Assembly (NCBI GenBank): GCA_028753945.1
Contig: JAPNXP010000001.1
Span: 10,592,501 to 10,656,500, forward strand
Direction: 5' to 3'
DNA from: Hexactinellida sp. DTS-2022
Taxonomy: Eukaryota; Porifera; Hexactinellida
Length of the DNA stretch: 64,000 nt
Shown here: positions 1-9,391 of the stretch, piece by piece
How the letters are laid out: each line of letters begins with the position of its first letter
Position numbering within the stretch: position 1 is the stretch's first letter
Translations under genes and position numbers: made by a program
The notes under the pieces: model-generated
Database searches by the model: none
What the model was told of the DNA's origin: nothing
Seen by the model: the letters and a program-made list of their open reading frames with translations, nothing else

Positions 1-1
1 T

Positions 2-1060
2 GTCGGGTTCCAGATAGCTGAGCCCACCGCGAGAGCGCAGCACTTCACAATAGACTCAGCGACCGGACTCGTGGCTACGGAGGACGTGTTCACTGGCAAA
101 GTCGGCACAGTATACCTCGCAGAGGTCACGGCCTTCGACAACGGACAGAACCCCCCATCCAACTCCGCTGTGGCTAACCTAACAGTAACTGTGGTGTCAG
201 ACTCCTACCTCGTCATCACAGTGGTCGAGTGCGAGCCTGGGGAAGTGGTCTCCCGTCTCAGCCAGCTGGTGGAGACGTATGAGATTATAACCAACTCGCG
301 TATAACGGTGCACGACCTCACTCCGCACGTGGACAATAGCGTTATCGATCTCACGAAGACGGACGTTACTGTATTCGGTGTAGCCGCAGGAGGACTGGTC
401 CCCCAGAAGGAGCTAGTCAAGTCCCTCGACGAGAACATCGACTTGATACAGTCCCAGATACAATGCGGCATTGAGTCTGTGCGGGAGAAGAGCCCTGAGG
501 TCACAGCGTTTAACTTTGAGCCTCTCTACTGGTCTCTGATAGGAGTGCTCGCGTTGGCTGTCTGTCTGGGCGTGACCTGCTGCTTGGCTCTCTTCTGCCA
601 GGCGCGCAGGCAGCGGCGCAAGCAGTACACAGGGTCCAAGGACTCTCGGTTTGATTCCGTCATGAACTCCCTCGCCGACCTGTCCAATCTGAGTTCTCGC
701 TTCTTCAGCAGCTCCGCGGCTATGGACAACCCGCTGTACCGCCCCCCTTACGACGACTGGTCATCTGCCCAGTCCGCGCAGACCCTGCACTACGAGTCCC
801 AGGAGCTGATCATGGAGATGTTCCGAGGCAGCGAATCGATGGACACTCACAGTCACAGCCTACTGCTTCCTCACGGGAGCGAGTTTAGCACTGAGCTTAT
901 CAATCCATTTGAACGCTATGACTCACAGGAGTTCGAGATCGATTTCACAGAGCTCTACACGAATAACGACGAGTTTGAAGGGAAGATTCAAGGCGAGATG
1001 GCATCTGAGGATGATTTTGACTTCGTTGAATCCGAAGAAGGTAGTATTTCCGTTATCTAA
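2..1060 (+). CDS. Cadherin-like adhesion receptor, 3' end only (5' truncated by window)
   Basis: The reading frame is open from base 2, so the gene starts upstream of the window. The first ~60 residues form the end of a cadherin repeat: an F-x-I-D-x-x-T-G-L-V strand, then Y-L-A-E-V-T-A-F-D-N-G with P-S-N-S. A membrane-proximal region follows, then one hydrophobic segment (about 24 residues, codons near 530-600) with a basic stop-transfer (R-R-Q-R-R-K). The ~150-residue cytoplasmic tail is acidic and Ser/Tyr-rich. I do not recognise a classical catenin-binding motif, so it looks more like a protocadherin/FAT-type or sponge-specific cadherin. The C terminus ends S-V-I, which fits a class I PDZ ligand (S/T-x-hydrophobic). 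An in-frame GTG at 71 is not a start. Confident for cadherin family, not for orthology. Confidence 0.8.
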   Translation, partial: VGFQIAEPTARAQHFTIDSATGLVATEDVFTGKVGTVYLAEVTAFDNGQNPPSNSAVANLTVTVVSDSYLVITVVECEPGEVVSRLSQLVETYEIITNSRITVHDLTPHVDNSVIDLTKTDVTVFGVAAGGLVPQKELVKSLDENIDLIQSQIQCGIESVREKSPEVTAFNFEPLYWSLIGVLALAVCLGVTCCLALFCQARRQRRKQYTGSKDSRFDSVMNSLADLSNLSSRFFSSSAAMDNPLYRPPYDDWSSAQSAQTLHYESQELIMEMFRGSESMDTHSHSLLLPHGSEFSTELINPFERYDSQEFEIDFTELYTNNDEFEGKIQGEMASEDDFDFVESEEGSISVI

Positions 1061-1066
1061 AATTCA

Positions 1067-1072
1067 AATAAA
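1067..1072 (+). promoter_or_regulatory. Poly(A) signal AATAAA of the cadherin-like gene
   Basis: AATAAA begins seven bases after the TAA stop at 1058-1060. If used, it gives a very short 3' UTR. Similar stop-proximal signals occur at other genes in this window. Confidence 0.5.
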
Positions 1073-2231
1073 TTTTCATTTTACTTGTAAATTTGTTTAT
1101 ATCAAAATATATTTTTAACTCCTTAATTTACTCAAACTGCGTGCAAATACTTTGGTTTTTAATTAAGATTAATTAATTAATCATCTGCATATGAACTGTA
1201 CTGAATTGCTGTTTTTGATTAAATTATTGGTTTGCATATCAAAATAACCTTTGAAATATACAACAGATCCCAATAACAATACATATATTGGTATATCTGA
1301 TTCCACTAAATGCATTGTTTCTGAAATTATAATTCATTGGGTTTATTTTTCCTCTTGGTCTTTGGTTTAAACTTCAATTGTACTTGAATAATTTGTATAA
1401 TCAGATGTATATTCTAACTTAATTTTAAACTATAGTCACCTACTGTACTGAGTATAAATACTTTTGATCTTGTTATTTATTTTATTAGCATGGAGTTGTA
1501 TAAACTGTTGTACAAATATTATTGTTACAAAGAAGATGAAATATCGGCTTGAACCGATTATTTATTCAGAAACTCAATTTCTTTATCAACAATTTTGATG
1601 TTTGCGTATTGTTGGTCTGAGTATTTTAATTGCCTTGATATCAAGTTTGACAAATTGATTCTCTCTCAATCAAACACTGTGTTCAGTAGTCGCACAGGCG
1701 AGTTTTAACTTTTTAATTAAACTGATTATTTTACTGACATTACAGACTTGTCCAGTCTATATTAATTTGATGTATTTTCAGAATCCAAATGGTTGCAAAA
1801 TTGTTGATTGCATTTTTTCATTTCTGGGTCTTGTAATTACTGAATAAGTCAAGCCATTATAATCCGCATTGTTTGTATGGCAACTATTGTCCAAGCCAGG
1901 GAAGTAGTTCGCACCTGCATCTGTTGTTGCTTATCAAATTCTGATTTGCATTAGCTTGCTTAGTAGTCAAACGTACATTTTGTTTACTATAAATGAACAA
2001 GCGAAGTGAATTGGAATATTCCTACTGCTTTATTAGACTGACATAATCTCTGTTGTTACACACTGCCGCTAGCTTATATTCTGCGCTAGTTGATAACTAT
2101 TTTTTTATCAGTTTAAGTTAATGCATAGCTGTGGTTAATGTTATGTATGATCACACTCTTCAAGGTTAGTTAGCTTGCAAGTATCACCTGTTTGTTTTAG
2201 ATAGCTAATTCGGAGTAATAAGTTAGCCTAA
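1073..2231. other. AT-rich intergenic region, no gene seen
   Basis: About 1.15 kb between the cadherin-like gene and TFB1M. It is strongly AT-rich with TTAATTAA runs. I see no coding potential, RNA gene or delimited element. Confidence 0.6.
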
Positions 2232-2246
2232 ATGGATTATTGGTAG
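2232..2246 (+). promoter_or_regulatory. Possible four-codon upstream ORF before TFB1M
   Basis: An ATG at 2232 opens a frame of four codons that stops at 2244-2246, 32 bases before the TFB1M start at 2279 and in another frame. If the transcript begins upstream, it would be met first by scanning ribosomes. Whether it lies in the mRNA is unknown. Confidence 0.25.
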
Positions 2247-2278
2247 TTCCACTAGACACGAACAGACGCCTTCTGTCG

Positions 2279-3238
2279 ATGCAGCGGTTCCCTACCCTCC
2301 CCAAGGTATCGGAGCTCCTCAAGCTATACGGCCTGCGCGCCAGTTCCCAGCTGGGACAGAACTTCATCCTAGACCTGAATGTGGCTAAGCGGATCGTAGA
2401 CAGCGCCGGCGGCCTGACGGGCAAGTACGTGTGCGAGATAGGCCCGGGACCCGGCTCTATCACCAGGTGCATCCTGGTCCAGGAGCCGAGACGACTCACC
2501 GTCATAGAGAAGGACAGCCGCTTCATTCCCATCCTGGACCAGCTGGGCAGCTACGTGGAGAACGGCAGCATGGAGGTGCGACACGCAGACGTCCTGGAGT
2601 TCGACCTGCAGCAGGAGTTCACCGGGGCGGTGCCGCTCGTACGGTGGCAAGACGAGGTCTGCTTCCTGCACTTGATAGGGAACCTCCCCTTCAACATATC
2701 CCTGCCTCTGCTGGTCAAGTGGCTCAAGCAGATCTCGTACCGCACCGGGCCCTTCAAGTTCGGCCGCGCTCCGATGACGCTTATCTTCCAGGAGGAGGTG
2801 GGTCTGAGGATCGTGGCCCCTCCCCTCTCCTCCTTCCGGTCCCGTCTCTCCGTCACTGCTCAGGCCTACTGCGACGCTAAGATCGTGTACAAGATCCCGT
2901 CCTCTGTGTACGTCCCCAGACCAAAGGTTAACGGCGCGACTGTGCACCTCAGACCGCTCGTCAAGCCCAGAATCAGCGTGGACTACGAGGTGTTCGATTC
3001 GGTGCTGCGGTCTCTCTTCAACCAGAAGCGTAGCACCCTCCGGAAGGGACTGGATTTGCTGTTTCCTAAGGACCGGGAACTGAGGGAGGATATCCTGAAG
3101 CGATCCGGCGTCGACACCAGTCTCAGGATCTCCTGTCTCTCTATAGAGGAGATAGACAGCATCTGTGTACACTCTCTCCCTCATATCTGTACAGAGGAGG
3201 AGGAGAAGGTGCGGCCACGTAGAGTCACACATTCCTAG
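2279..3238 (+). CDS. TFB1M: Mitochondrial 12S rRNA dimethyladenosine transferase (TFB1M/KsgA-Dim1 family)
   Basis: Single-exon protein of 319 residues. It should N6,N6-dimethylate two adjacent adenosines in the 3' hairpin of mitochondrial small-subunit rRNA using S-adenosylmethionine. The N terminus has the family block L-x-Q-N-F-I-L-D. SAM motif I is E-I-G-P-G-P-G at about residues 53-59, the acidic V-I-E-K-D motif follows, and the catalytic motif N-L-P-F is at about 135. The C-terminal all-helical region with N-Q-K-R-S-T-L-R-K-G-L is typical. I chose the ATG at 2279 because the frame above it has no ATG before a TAA at 2219-2221; a TTG at 2240 is not a eukaryotic start. The T-R-x-I-L after motif I and the length favour TFB1M over the cytosolic DIM1 or the TFB2M paralogue. 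Confidence 0.9.
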   Translation: MQRFPTLPKVSELLKLYGLRASSQLGQNFILDLNVAKRIVDSAGGLTGKYVCEIGPGPGSITRCILVQEPRRLTVIEKDSRFIPILDQLGSYVENGSMEVRHADVLEFDLQQEFTGAVPLVRWQDEVCFLHLIGNLPFNISLPLLVKWLKQISYRTGPFKFGRAPMTLIFQEEVGLRIVAPPLSSFRSRLSVTAQAYCDAKIVYKIPSSVYVPRPKVNGATVHLRPLVKPRISVDYEVFDSVLRSLFNQKRSTLRKGLDLLFPKDRELREDILKRSGVDTSLRISCLSIEEIDSICVHSLPHICTEEEEKVRPRRVTHS

Positions 3239-3434
3239 TCGGTAATGTCGTCGCGAAGATTCATAATTTTACAAACGCAACGCAACATCTTTACTTTATT
3301 TTACAGATACGAAATGCTAGAATACCTCTGATTAATCTGAATACTAATTAAGCTTAGAAATGAAACTTAATTTTTGCCAGTTCTAGACAACATAACAATC
3401 TCATATCTATATTCACGAATGTTAGCTTATATTT
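3239..3434. other. Short intergenic spacer between TFB1M and the RhoGAP gene
   Basis: Only 196 bp separate the TFB1M stop from the next ATG on the same strand. The spacer is AT-rich and must hold the TFB1M 3' end and the promoter/5' UTR of the next gene, unless the two are co-transcribed. Confidence 0.5.
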
Positions 3435-6400
3435 ATGACTCAGAACCCTCTACATCTCAACATCAGTGTTAACGGCCCGCGGCGCTTCTCTCAGGCTCAC
3501 CAGCAGAGAGAGGAGCAGAACTACGGGCGACACTCTACCGCTGCGTCGCTGACGTCATTCCCCACCCTCTCCACCAGCTCGCTGCAGAGCTCCCGCTTCA
3601 GTCTGGCCGACGGACTGGCCGGGAGTTCCTCTAAGAAGTTCAGTTCCGGTTCCTTCCTGAACCTGCGGTCCCCTCACTTCGACCTGCGCTGCGAGGCCCA
3701 GCAGTGCCTGGACGTCATCCACAAGCTGGAGGAGTCGCTCCGGTCGGCCGAGAGGAACGGCTACGAGATAAGCGAGACGCAGGACGGCCGGCCCTCAGTG
3801 GAGGACTGCATGGACGAGGTTAACCTCGCCATCACCTCCACTCTTAACTTGCTGCAGCTCTCGGACACCAGCGACATATCGGATCTGCTCAGCAAGCTCA
3901 ACGACAAGATATTCCCCGCGCCCGCCTACGCGAGGGACCAGCCCCAGTTCTCCAGCTTCCACTACATAATCGTTAAGCTGATCAGCGCCCTCTGTCAGTG
4001 CGTGGAGGAGTCCGACTACGTGGAGGACTTCCTGTCGGTGGACACCGGCCCGAGGAGTCTGGGGGGCAGGGACCCGGCCGAGGTCGTGGACTACAAACAG
4101 AAGAACCTGGAGCGAGACCAGAAGAACGAAGAGCTGGAGAGAAAGATGTCTAACATGGATGAAGGCGTGGACTTCTGTCTGCGCTACCTGAAGACTCTGG
4201 TCAAGTACTTCAAGGAGCTGAGGAACTATGTGCAGAACAGAACCAAGGAGGAGCTCAACAACTTCCGACGCATCCAAACCATGGATCAGCAGCATCTCTC
4301 CGCCCTGGAGATGCTCAACAAACGCGTGCATGTGTACTTCGGCACCGTCTCTTCCCAAACGATAATCACTCACGAGCTGGAGAGGATAAACGAGCGACAC
4401 GCGGAGCAGGCCATTAAGAACTACCTGCACCAGATTAACCAGAAGGTGCTGACTCCCCTGAACGAGCACCTGAGGGGGACCCTGGAGAGCCAGTACAACA
4501 ACTTCAAGTCCGGCTGGGCCATCGAGAAGAAGAAGGTGCAGGACGCGGAGAGCACCATGAGTCGCGCCAAGGAGCGCTACTTCCAGGCGGGCGGGAGCTA
4601 CGACTTCTCGATGCACCGCTCCGAGAAGAAGGACGACTTTAAGAGGAAGAAGGAGCTCGAGGAGGCCAGAACGCGGCTGGACGAGTGCGAGAAAGCCTAC
4701 TCCGTGTCCGTAGTTAACGCCAACACGTGTCGCAAGCAGCACGAGCTATTCAAGGGCTCCATCTACTGCGCGTCTCGCATCCTGGCGACGGACTCCGACC
4801 TCAAGCTGTCTCAGTGCCTGGAGCTGTTCTACCGGTGCCAGCTGGAGTACTGCCAGCCCCTCCCCGAGTACCTCTCCTCTGTCGTGGAGAGGGTCAAGCG
4901 GGTCGAGCCGGGGACCGTCTTCTCCAGCGTGGTGCACTCAGCGCACACCTCTCACAAACGCAACTTCGACTTCAAGTTCGAGAAGTACTCCTCCTCCTTC
5001 TCAGTAGACCCCTCCACTGGGAAGCTGGTCTCAGAGGGGGCTATGGACGGGGAGGAAGCCAAGCGCCGCACCCTCGCCCCCTCACAGTCCTCCCCGCAAG
5101 CCGCCCCCAACTCCAAACCCGAGCTGCAGCAGCGGGCCGCCGCTCTCAAGGCCCAGCAGACGCACGACCTCAGCAAGCTGATGGTGCCCACGCGGTGTCG
5201 CGTGTGCGACCACCTCACCCTCCTGACGGGCGTGGCTTGCTCCAAGTGCGACGTGGCAGTGCACACCAAGTGTCTCCCCTTCCTGATCGTAATCTGCGGA
5301 CAGGTGGAGGCGAACAAGTCCCAGCCGCTGGCCCGCTGCACCACCTTCGGCGTGTCCCTGGAGGACCAGCTGATCGCCACGAACCAGAGGATCCCGCCCA
5401 TCCTCTCCAGGTGCATTTCAGAGATCGAGAAGCGGGGCCTGGACCTGCAGGGCATATACCGGATAGCCGGCGTCAAGAACAAAGTGGAAACGCTCTGCGC
5501 CTCCTTCGAGACAGGGGACTACAAAGATATCGACCTCTCGGACGAGCCCCCGCACCTGATCGCCTCCTGTCTCAAGCTGTACTTCCGACAGCTGCCCGAG
5601 CCGCTGTTCACCTTCCACCTCTACGACGAGTTCATCCCCTTCTCCCGGAAGTGGGACGAGATGATGCGCAACCCCAACCTGGCCGCGGCAGAGGAGGAGA
5701 AGGAGAGACTCCTGTCCGAGCTGAGACAGCTGGTGCTCAAGCTCCCCAAGCCAAACTACATCATAGGCCGGAGGCTGCTGCGGCACCTGCGCGTGGTGCA
5801 CGCGAATGCTAGCACTAATTGCATGAACGCACACAACCTAGGGATTGTGTTCGGGCCGACTCTATTCCGGCCCGTGGAGCTGGGGATCAGCGCCCTCGCG
5901 GAGATCTCTCTGCGCACTAAGTTGGTAGAGATAATGATAGACAATCCCAGCACCTTCGAGCTGGACGCGGAGATGGATGACGAGGGGACAGAGCAGGGAG
6001 AGGACCCCCTAGACGAGTCCAAGAGCGACAGCGAGACCCTCTCACCCTCGCACGCCCACAGGAGGAAGAAGACAAGCTTAGACGACGGAACTGTTCCTCA
6101 GCCAGTCAGCAACATAAAGAGGAACCGTTCAATCAAAGACATAACGCGAATGAACAACCACATCACTCAGTTCAGAGAAACTTCTCCCTTCTTCAAGAGG
6201 AAGAAAACTCGAAAGCCCCACCACCAGCTGGAGAAGAAGCAGGAGTTCTTCAAGTCTCCCATCCTCTCTCCTGTCTGCAGCGGAGACACCACGGTGCCGT
6301 ACATCAGTACCGGACAGCGCATGCGCCGCAAGAGCTCCACCACCCGCTCCATCGACTCTCTGAGCCAGATGAGCACGGATTCTATGGACTCCCCGAGTCG

Positions 6401-7232
6401 CGAGCGGGGGATATTCGGGGACAGCTGGGACTTCAAGAAGGACAGCAGCCACCTCACCGAGGACGTGGTGTCCGCGGTATTCCAGCTGAGTCTGGACGAC
6501 TACCTCAAGCACGCCGCCAACAGCACCTGCGAGTTCTCCTCTCCCACCGACGACAGGTCTCCCACCAAGACGAGGCTCAGGAAGAGCGAGACCATCGCGC
6601 TCTCCTCCCCGAACATCCTGGACGCGGCCACGCAGGAGATGCACCAGGACCTGTCCAGATGCTACTCGGCGGCGGAGGAGCCGGAGATCGGCGGCACCTC
6701 TCGCTACGAGAGCAGGAGACACCCCGGCGCCCTCGCTCTCCCGGGAGAGCTCAAGCCCTGTCACGACGACATGGACACGCGGTCCGATATCACGCCCATC
6801 AACCGGAGCTCCTCTCGCGAGTCCTCCTCTCTCGACTCCGCCTCGGACGACAACACGGACGGGGACAGCGACCACGAGAACCGGCTGTTCCTCATAAACA
6901 TAAAGAGCGAGTACGACCACATTCTCAGCCTCCCGGACCCCCCCGCGTGCCCGATTCCAGAGCCCCTGCACCCCAGCAAGGAGCTCAACAAGTGCCAGGA
7001 GGGCATAAGTCTGATTCGCTCGCAGCTGGACCTCCTCATCACGGACTGCGACAAGTCGGAAGACGAGCGCAGTGAGTCCTCCTGCTGCTCCTCCAACAAC
7101 AGCTCGCACTACTACACCCTGGACGAGCACCCCTCCGAGGAGGACATGAGTCCAAAGGCGCGAGCCGCAAAACCGCAACCTGCCTCCTCCCCGAATAAAG
7201 AATTCCTCGAAGTCAATCCCACCACTACCTAG
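3435..7232 (+). CDS. F-BAR / C1 / RhoGAP protein of the ARHGAP29-ARHGAP45-GMIP family
   Basis: A 1265-residue protein in one uninterrupted exon. Residues about 215-490 are a long, charged alpha-helical F-BAR region (E-x-x-N-F-R-R, K-K-K-V-Q-D-A-E). A C1 zinc-binding domain spans about 577-621 (H, then C-R-V-C, C-S-K-C, H-T-K-C, C). RhoGAP spans about 638-835, with the catalytic arginine finger in G-I-Y-R-I-A-G near residue 676. This F-BAR, C1, RhoGAP order is characteristic of the family that couples membrane curvature to inactivation of RhoA/Rac-type GTPases. The ~430-residue C-terminal tail is Ser-rich and probably disordered. The start ATG follows an in-frame TAG at 3423. An animal genome normally splits such a gene into many exons; here it has none. 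Whether it is ortholog of one or pre-dates all three vertebrate genes cannot be told. Confidence 0.92.
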   Translation: MTQNPLHLNISVNGPRRFSQAHQQREEQNYGRHSTAASLTSFPTLSTSSLQSSRFSLADGLAGSSSKKFSSGSFLNLRSPHFDLRCEAQQCLDVIHKLEESLRSAERNGYEISETQDGRPSVEDCMDEVNLAITSTLNLLQLSDTSDISDLLSKLNDKIFPAPAYARDQPQFSSFHYIIVKLISALCQCVEESDYVEDFLSVDTGPRSLGGRDPAEVVDYKQKNLERDQKNEELERKMSNMDEGVDFCLRYLKTLVKYFKELRNYVQNRTKEELNNFRRIQTMDQQHLSALEMLNKRVHVYFGTVSSQTIITHELERINERHAEQAIKNYLHQINQKVLTPLNEHLRGTLESQYNNFKSGWAIEKKKVQDAESTMSRAKERYFQAGGSYDFSMHRSEKKDDFKRKKELEEARTRLDECEKAYSVSVVNANTCRKQHELFKGSIYCASRILATDSDLKLSQCLELFYRCQLEYCQPLPEYLSSVVERVKRVEPGTVFSSVVHSAHTSHKRNFDFKFEKYSSSFSVDPSTGKLVSEGAMDGEEAKRRTLAPSQSSPQAAPNSKPELQQRAAALKAQQTHDLSKLMVPTRCRVCDHLTLLTGVACSKCDVAVHTKCLPFLIVICGQVEANKSQPLARCTTFGVSLEDQLIATNQRIPPILSRCISEIEKRGLDLQGIYRIAGVKNKVETLCASFETGDYKDIDLSDEPPHLIASCLKLYFRQLPEPLFTFHLYDEFIPFSRKWDEMMRNPNLAAAEEEKERLLSELRQLVLKLPKPNYIIGRRLLRHLRVVHANASTNCMNAHNLGIVFGPTLFRPVELGISALAEISLRTKLVEIMIDNPSTFELDAEMDDEGTEQGEDPLDESKSDSETLSPSHAHRRKKTSLDDGTVPQPVSNIKRNRSIKDITRMNNHITQFRETSPFFKRKKTRKPHHQLEKKQEFFKSPILSPVCSGDTTVPYISTGQRMRRKSSTTRSIDSLSQMSTDSMDSPSRERGIFGDSWDFKKDSSHLTEDVVSAVFQLSLDDYLKHAANSTCEFSSPTDDRSPTKTRLRKSETIALSSPNILDAATQEMHQDLSRCYSAAEEPEIGGTSRYESRRHPGALALPGELKPCHDDMDTRSDITPINRSSSRESSSLDSASDDNTDGDSDHENRLFLINIKSEYDHILSLPDPPACPIPEPLHPSKELNKCQEGISLIRSQLDLLITDCDKSEDERSESSCCSSNNSSHYYTLDEHPSEEDMSPKARAAKPQPASSPNKEFLEVNPTTT

Positions 7233-7562
7233 CTATCCACTGAAATTACCTTTTGTCTTGAGAGACGGATATACAAGTGCTATCTGGTTTTATTTGCTTT
7301 CAGTTCCTGTAATCTGTAAATATTGTTGTATGTATTAGGAATTCATTATCTGAGCCAGCTTTCTTATTTCATCAAGTACTTTTCTAAGCTGAGGCAACCG
7401 CAATTTTATATTTAGCATTTTGATTGGCTCTATCAGATATCGTGTATGAGAAATTAATGGATCCTGTTGTGATTATATTCAGAAGTATGTATTTTATTGA
7501 TAACTAGATAATGATATTCGTGTAGGGGATCCTTTATATATAAACAGTGCAGTGGACTATAT
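7233..7562. other. 3' flank of the RhoGAP gene, no gene
   Basis: AT-rich DNA holding the 3' UTR of the RhoGAP gene and then plain sequence up to the target duplication gactatat of the next element. Confidence 0.5.
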
Positions 7563-7862
7563 CAGGTATTTTTAAGGCCGATCTTGGTGTAAATTTTGCA
7601 CTAAGATCTTTTGGAGTTACACCACGATTTGGGTCGGCCGCGGCCGCTGCAGCATAGGCGTAGGCTCCGGTAGGGTTGGTGAGGCCAAGGCCCTACCAAT
7701 AATTTGTCAAGAGCCATCATCTTCTATTAAGTATTATGAAAGTTAGCATAAATGGCCCTACCAATCCTGAGTCTAGGCCCAATGGCCCTACCAATCCCCA
7801 TCCCGAGTCTACGCCCCTGTGCAGTGTTGAGTTACACCAAGGTCTCAAACTTAAAAACCTTG
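7563..7862. mobile_element. Non-autonomous hAT-type element, family H1, copy 1
   Basis: 300 bp flanked by an exact 8-bp duplication gactatat (7555-7562 and 7863-7870). Terminal parts are inverted: the left end continues AAGGCCGATCTTGGTGT and the right end reads TTACACCAAGGTCTCAAAC into CTTAAAAACCTTG. Termini are slightly decayed compared with copy 2 at 13355. The interior holds direct repeats of the string ggccctaccaatcc. No transposase; short open frames inside are chance. Confidence 0.85.
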
Positions 7863-8037
7863 GACTATATTGGTATACGAACACGGATAAGACAATTGCA
7901 ATTGGTGAGTACCAAGTTTTACAAACTCATAGGTACACAAAAATGATCAATAATATAATTTTAATAAACTTAAATGAATAGAGACACTGAAAAGTCAAAA
8001 TATCTAAACTTTATTAATAGTTTGATTTTCATTTTAA

Positions 8038-8790
8038 ACAAGCTGCTCATCCGCGCTACGCGCGTTCTTACAACTTGCACTCGGGCCCGCTGTCCTCACC
8101 TCGCTTGTATTTAAAGCAAATACCTCTTCAAATGTAAGCCAGTTGTATTCAAATATTGTGAAATGTAACGAAGATTATATTTTGCTATTTGTAATTAAAG
8201 TACGGTCTGTCACATTCGTAACTCTTAGTCCCCGTGGAAGCCTTACGTAACGTTCGAAGGCCTCATACACAGGTTGGTTATATTATGGGAAATCATTAGG
8301 AATTATTTAACTGGCCGATATCCTATTCCTATGTACAAATGACAATGTAGACATGGCCTACTTGATTACCCCATACACAATGCAAATTATGCCAATAGTA
8401 AGCATAATTTAGATTAGAATAAAATTACAAAACTGGACTCTTATTTTAAACTATGATTTGGCAGCCTGTATAGCCGTATTATAGTAGGCCAGGCCATGGT
8501 GTAGACTATAGAGTTACATTTGGCAGATACAGCATATACAGTATATACAGAGCAGGGAATGCCGACTTCTTTCAGCTGTGGCCCGGCCCTCTAAGCAGTA
8601 TATTATATCCGTGGACCTCAACTTTAGGTTTTTCTAAGGACAAATAAAATTATTTAGAATATTGATATTGATATTTCTATTGATGCTAATGTAAACAGAC
8701 AATTTTATAGATAAGCTTGTAGCTTGTCCATGTTTAATATACCAACTCCAAATATTGTAAATTAATCGGTTATTTCTTTCCTGTTATTAT
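8038..8790 (-). repeat. RepA dispersed element, copy 1 (5' truncated)
   Basis: The 3' terminus, read on the minus strand, is the hairpin-rich block with CGCGCGTAGCGCG and a GC-rich GGGCC-GGCCC-like stem, then GAGCAGCTTGT. Sequence inward matches the copies at 11586-12657 and 32459-33749 (for example the stretches around TTGGTTATATTA and ATATACCAACT). The other end cannot be found, so it is probably truncated. It resembles non-autonomous Helitron/Helentron elements, which end in 3' hairpins and lack terminal inverted repeats; that class assignment is inference. Confidence 0.6.
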
Positions 8791-9391
8791 TCATTCACCA
8801 TCCCTATAAATTGAGCTTAATTATCAGGAAAATTAGGTCGGGTATAAATCACCAAGGAGAGCCATTAACTCTAGAATATTTTTCTGCATCTAATGGTAAA
8901 AAAGCATCATAATAACTTCTATTTTCTTACGGGACAAAATCATGAAGTCAAAAATTATCCAAATCCAAATTCAAAATCGAGCCACGAGATTCACATTAAT
9001 CAACAACCAGACACCTACCATTGCAGGCGCCACGTATTATGAGGTGTGGATCTAGTGGGTGTCACTGTTCATCGTGTTCAAGCACCGCTTGATTTCCTTG
9101 AGTCAGTGGGTGTCCGGACACCCAGGACACCCCGGTGGCGCCGGCCCTGCAGGCTACACTGAAATTTCGGAGCTTAGACACGGCACTTATGGTCTTGTTT
9201 GGGGAGGTGTGACGGAGAAAAAAAACCATATGGCAGTGAATCAATACTCAAGTTACATAATAATGGGGGTAGCCTAATTACTGAATATAATTATATGACA
9301 TACATAAGACATAAAATTTGTAAAATAGGAGAGTTCAAGTCTGAGCTAATGGAAATTCGAGTTAGGCCTGCCTCTTGTAGTTGCCAACTTT
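8791..9391. other. Repeat-derived intergenic DNA downstream of the GIMAP-like gene
   Basis: Contains a GC-rich patch at about 9020-9150 with GGTGTCCGGACACC and a right end GGCGCCGGCCCTG that looks like a hAT terminus. A matching left end and target duplication could not be established. No gene supported. Confidence 0.4.

Noticed and set aside
71-1060. Start of the first gene at the GTG at 71
   Set aside because: The frame is open to the window edge and encodes the middle of a cadherin repeat, so the gene is 5' truncated.
4727-5812. 361-codon alternative frame within the RhoGAP gene
   Set aside because: GC-rich shadow of the F-BAR/C1/RhoGAP frame; no domain or sensible composition.
6129-7178. 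349-codon antisense frame opposite the RhoGAP tail
   Set aside because: Shadow of GC-rich codons; Val/Arg/Gly-rich without any recognised domain.
7736-7981. Small open frame over hAT element 7563-7862
   Set aside because: Lies inside and across the end of a MITE, so chance coding.
9024-9149. hAT element with ends CAGGCGCCACG / GGCGCCGGCCCTG
   Set aside because: Flanking octamers do not match and the left end is poor.
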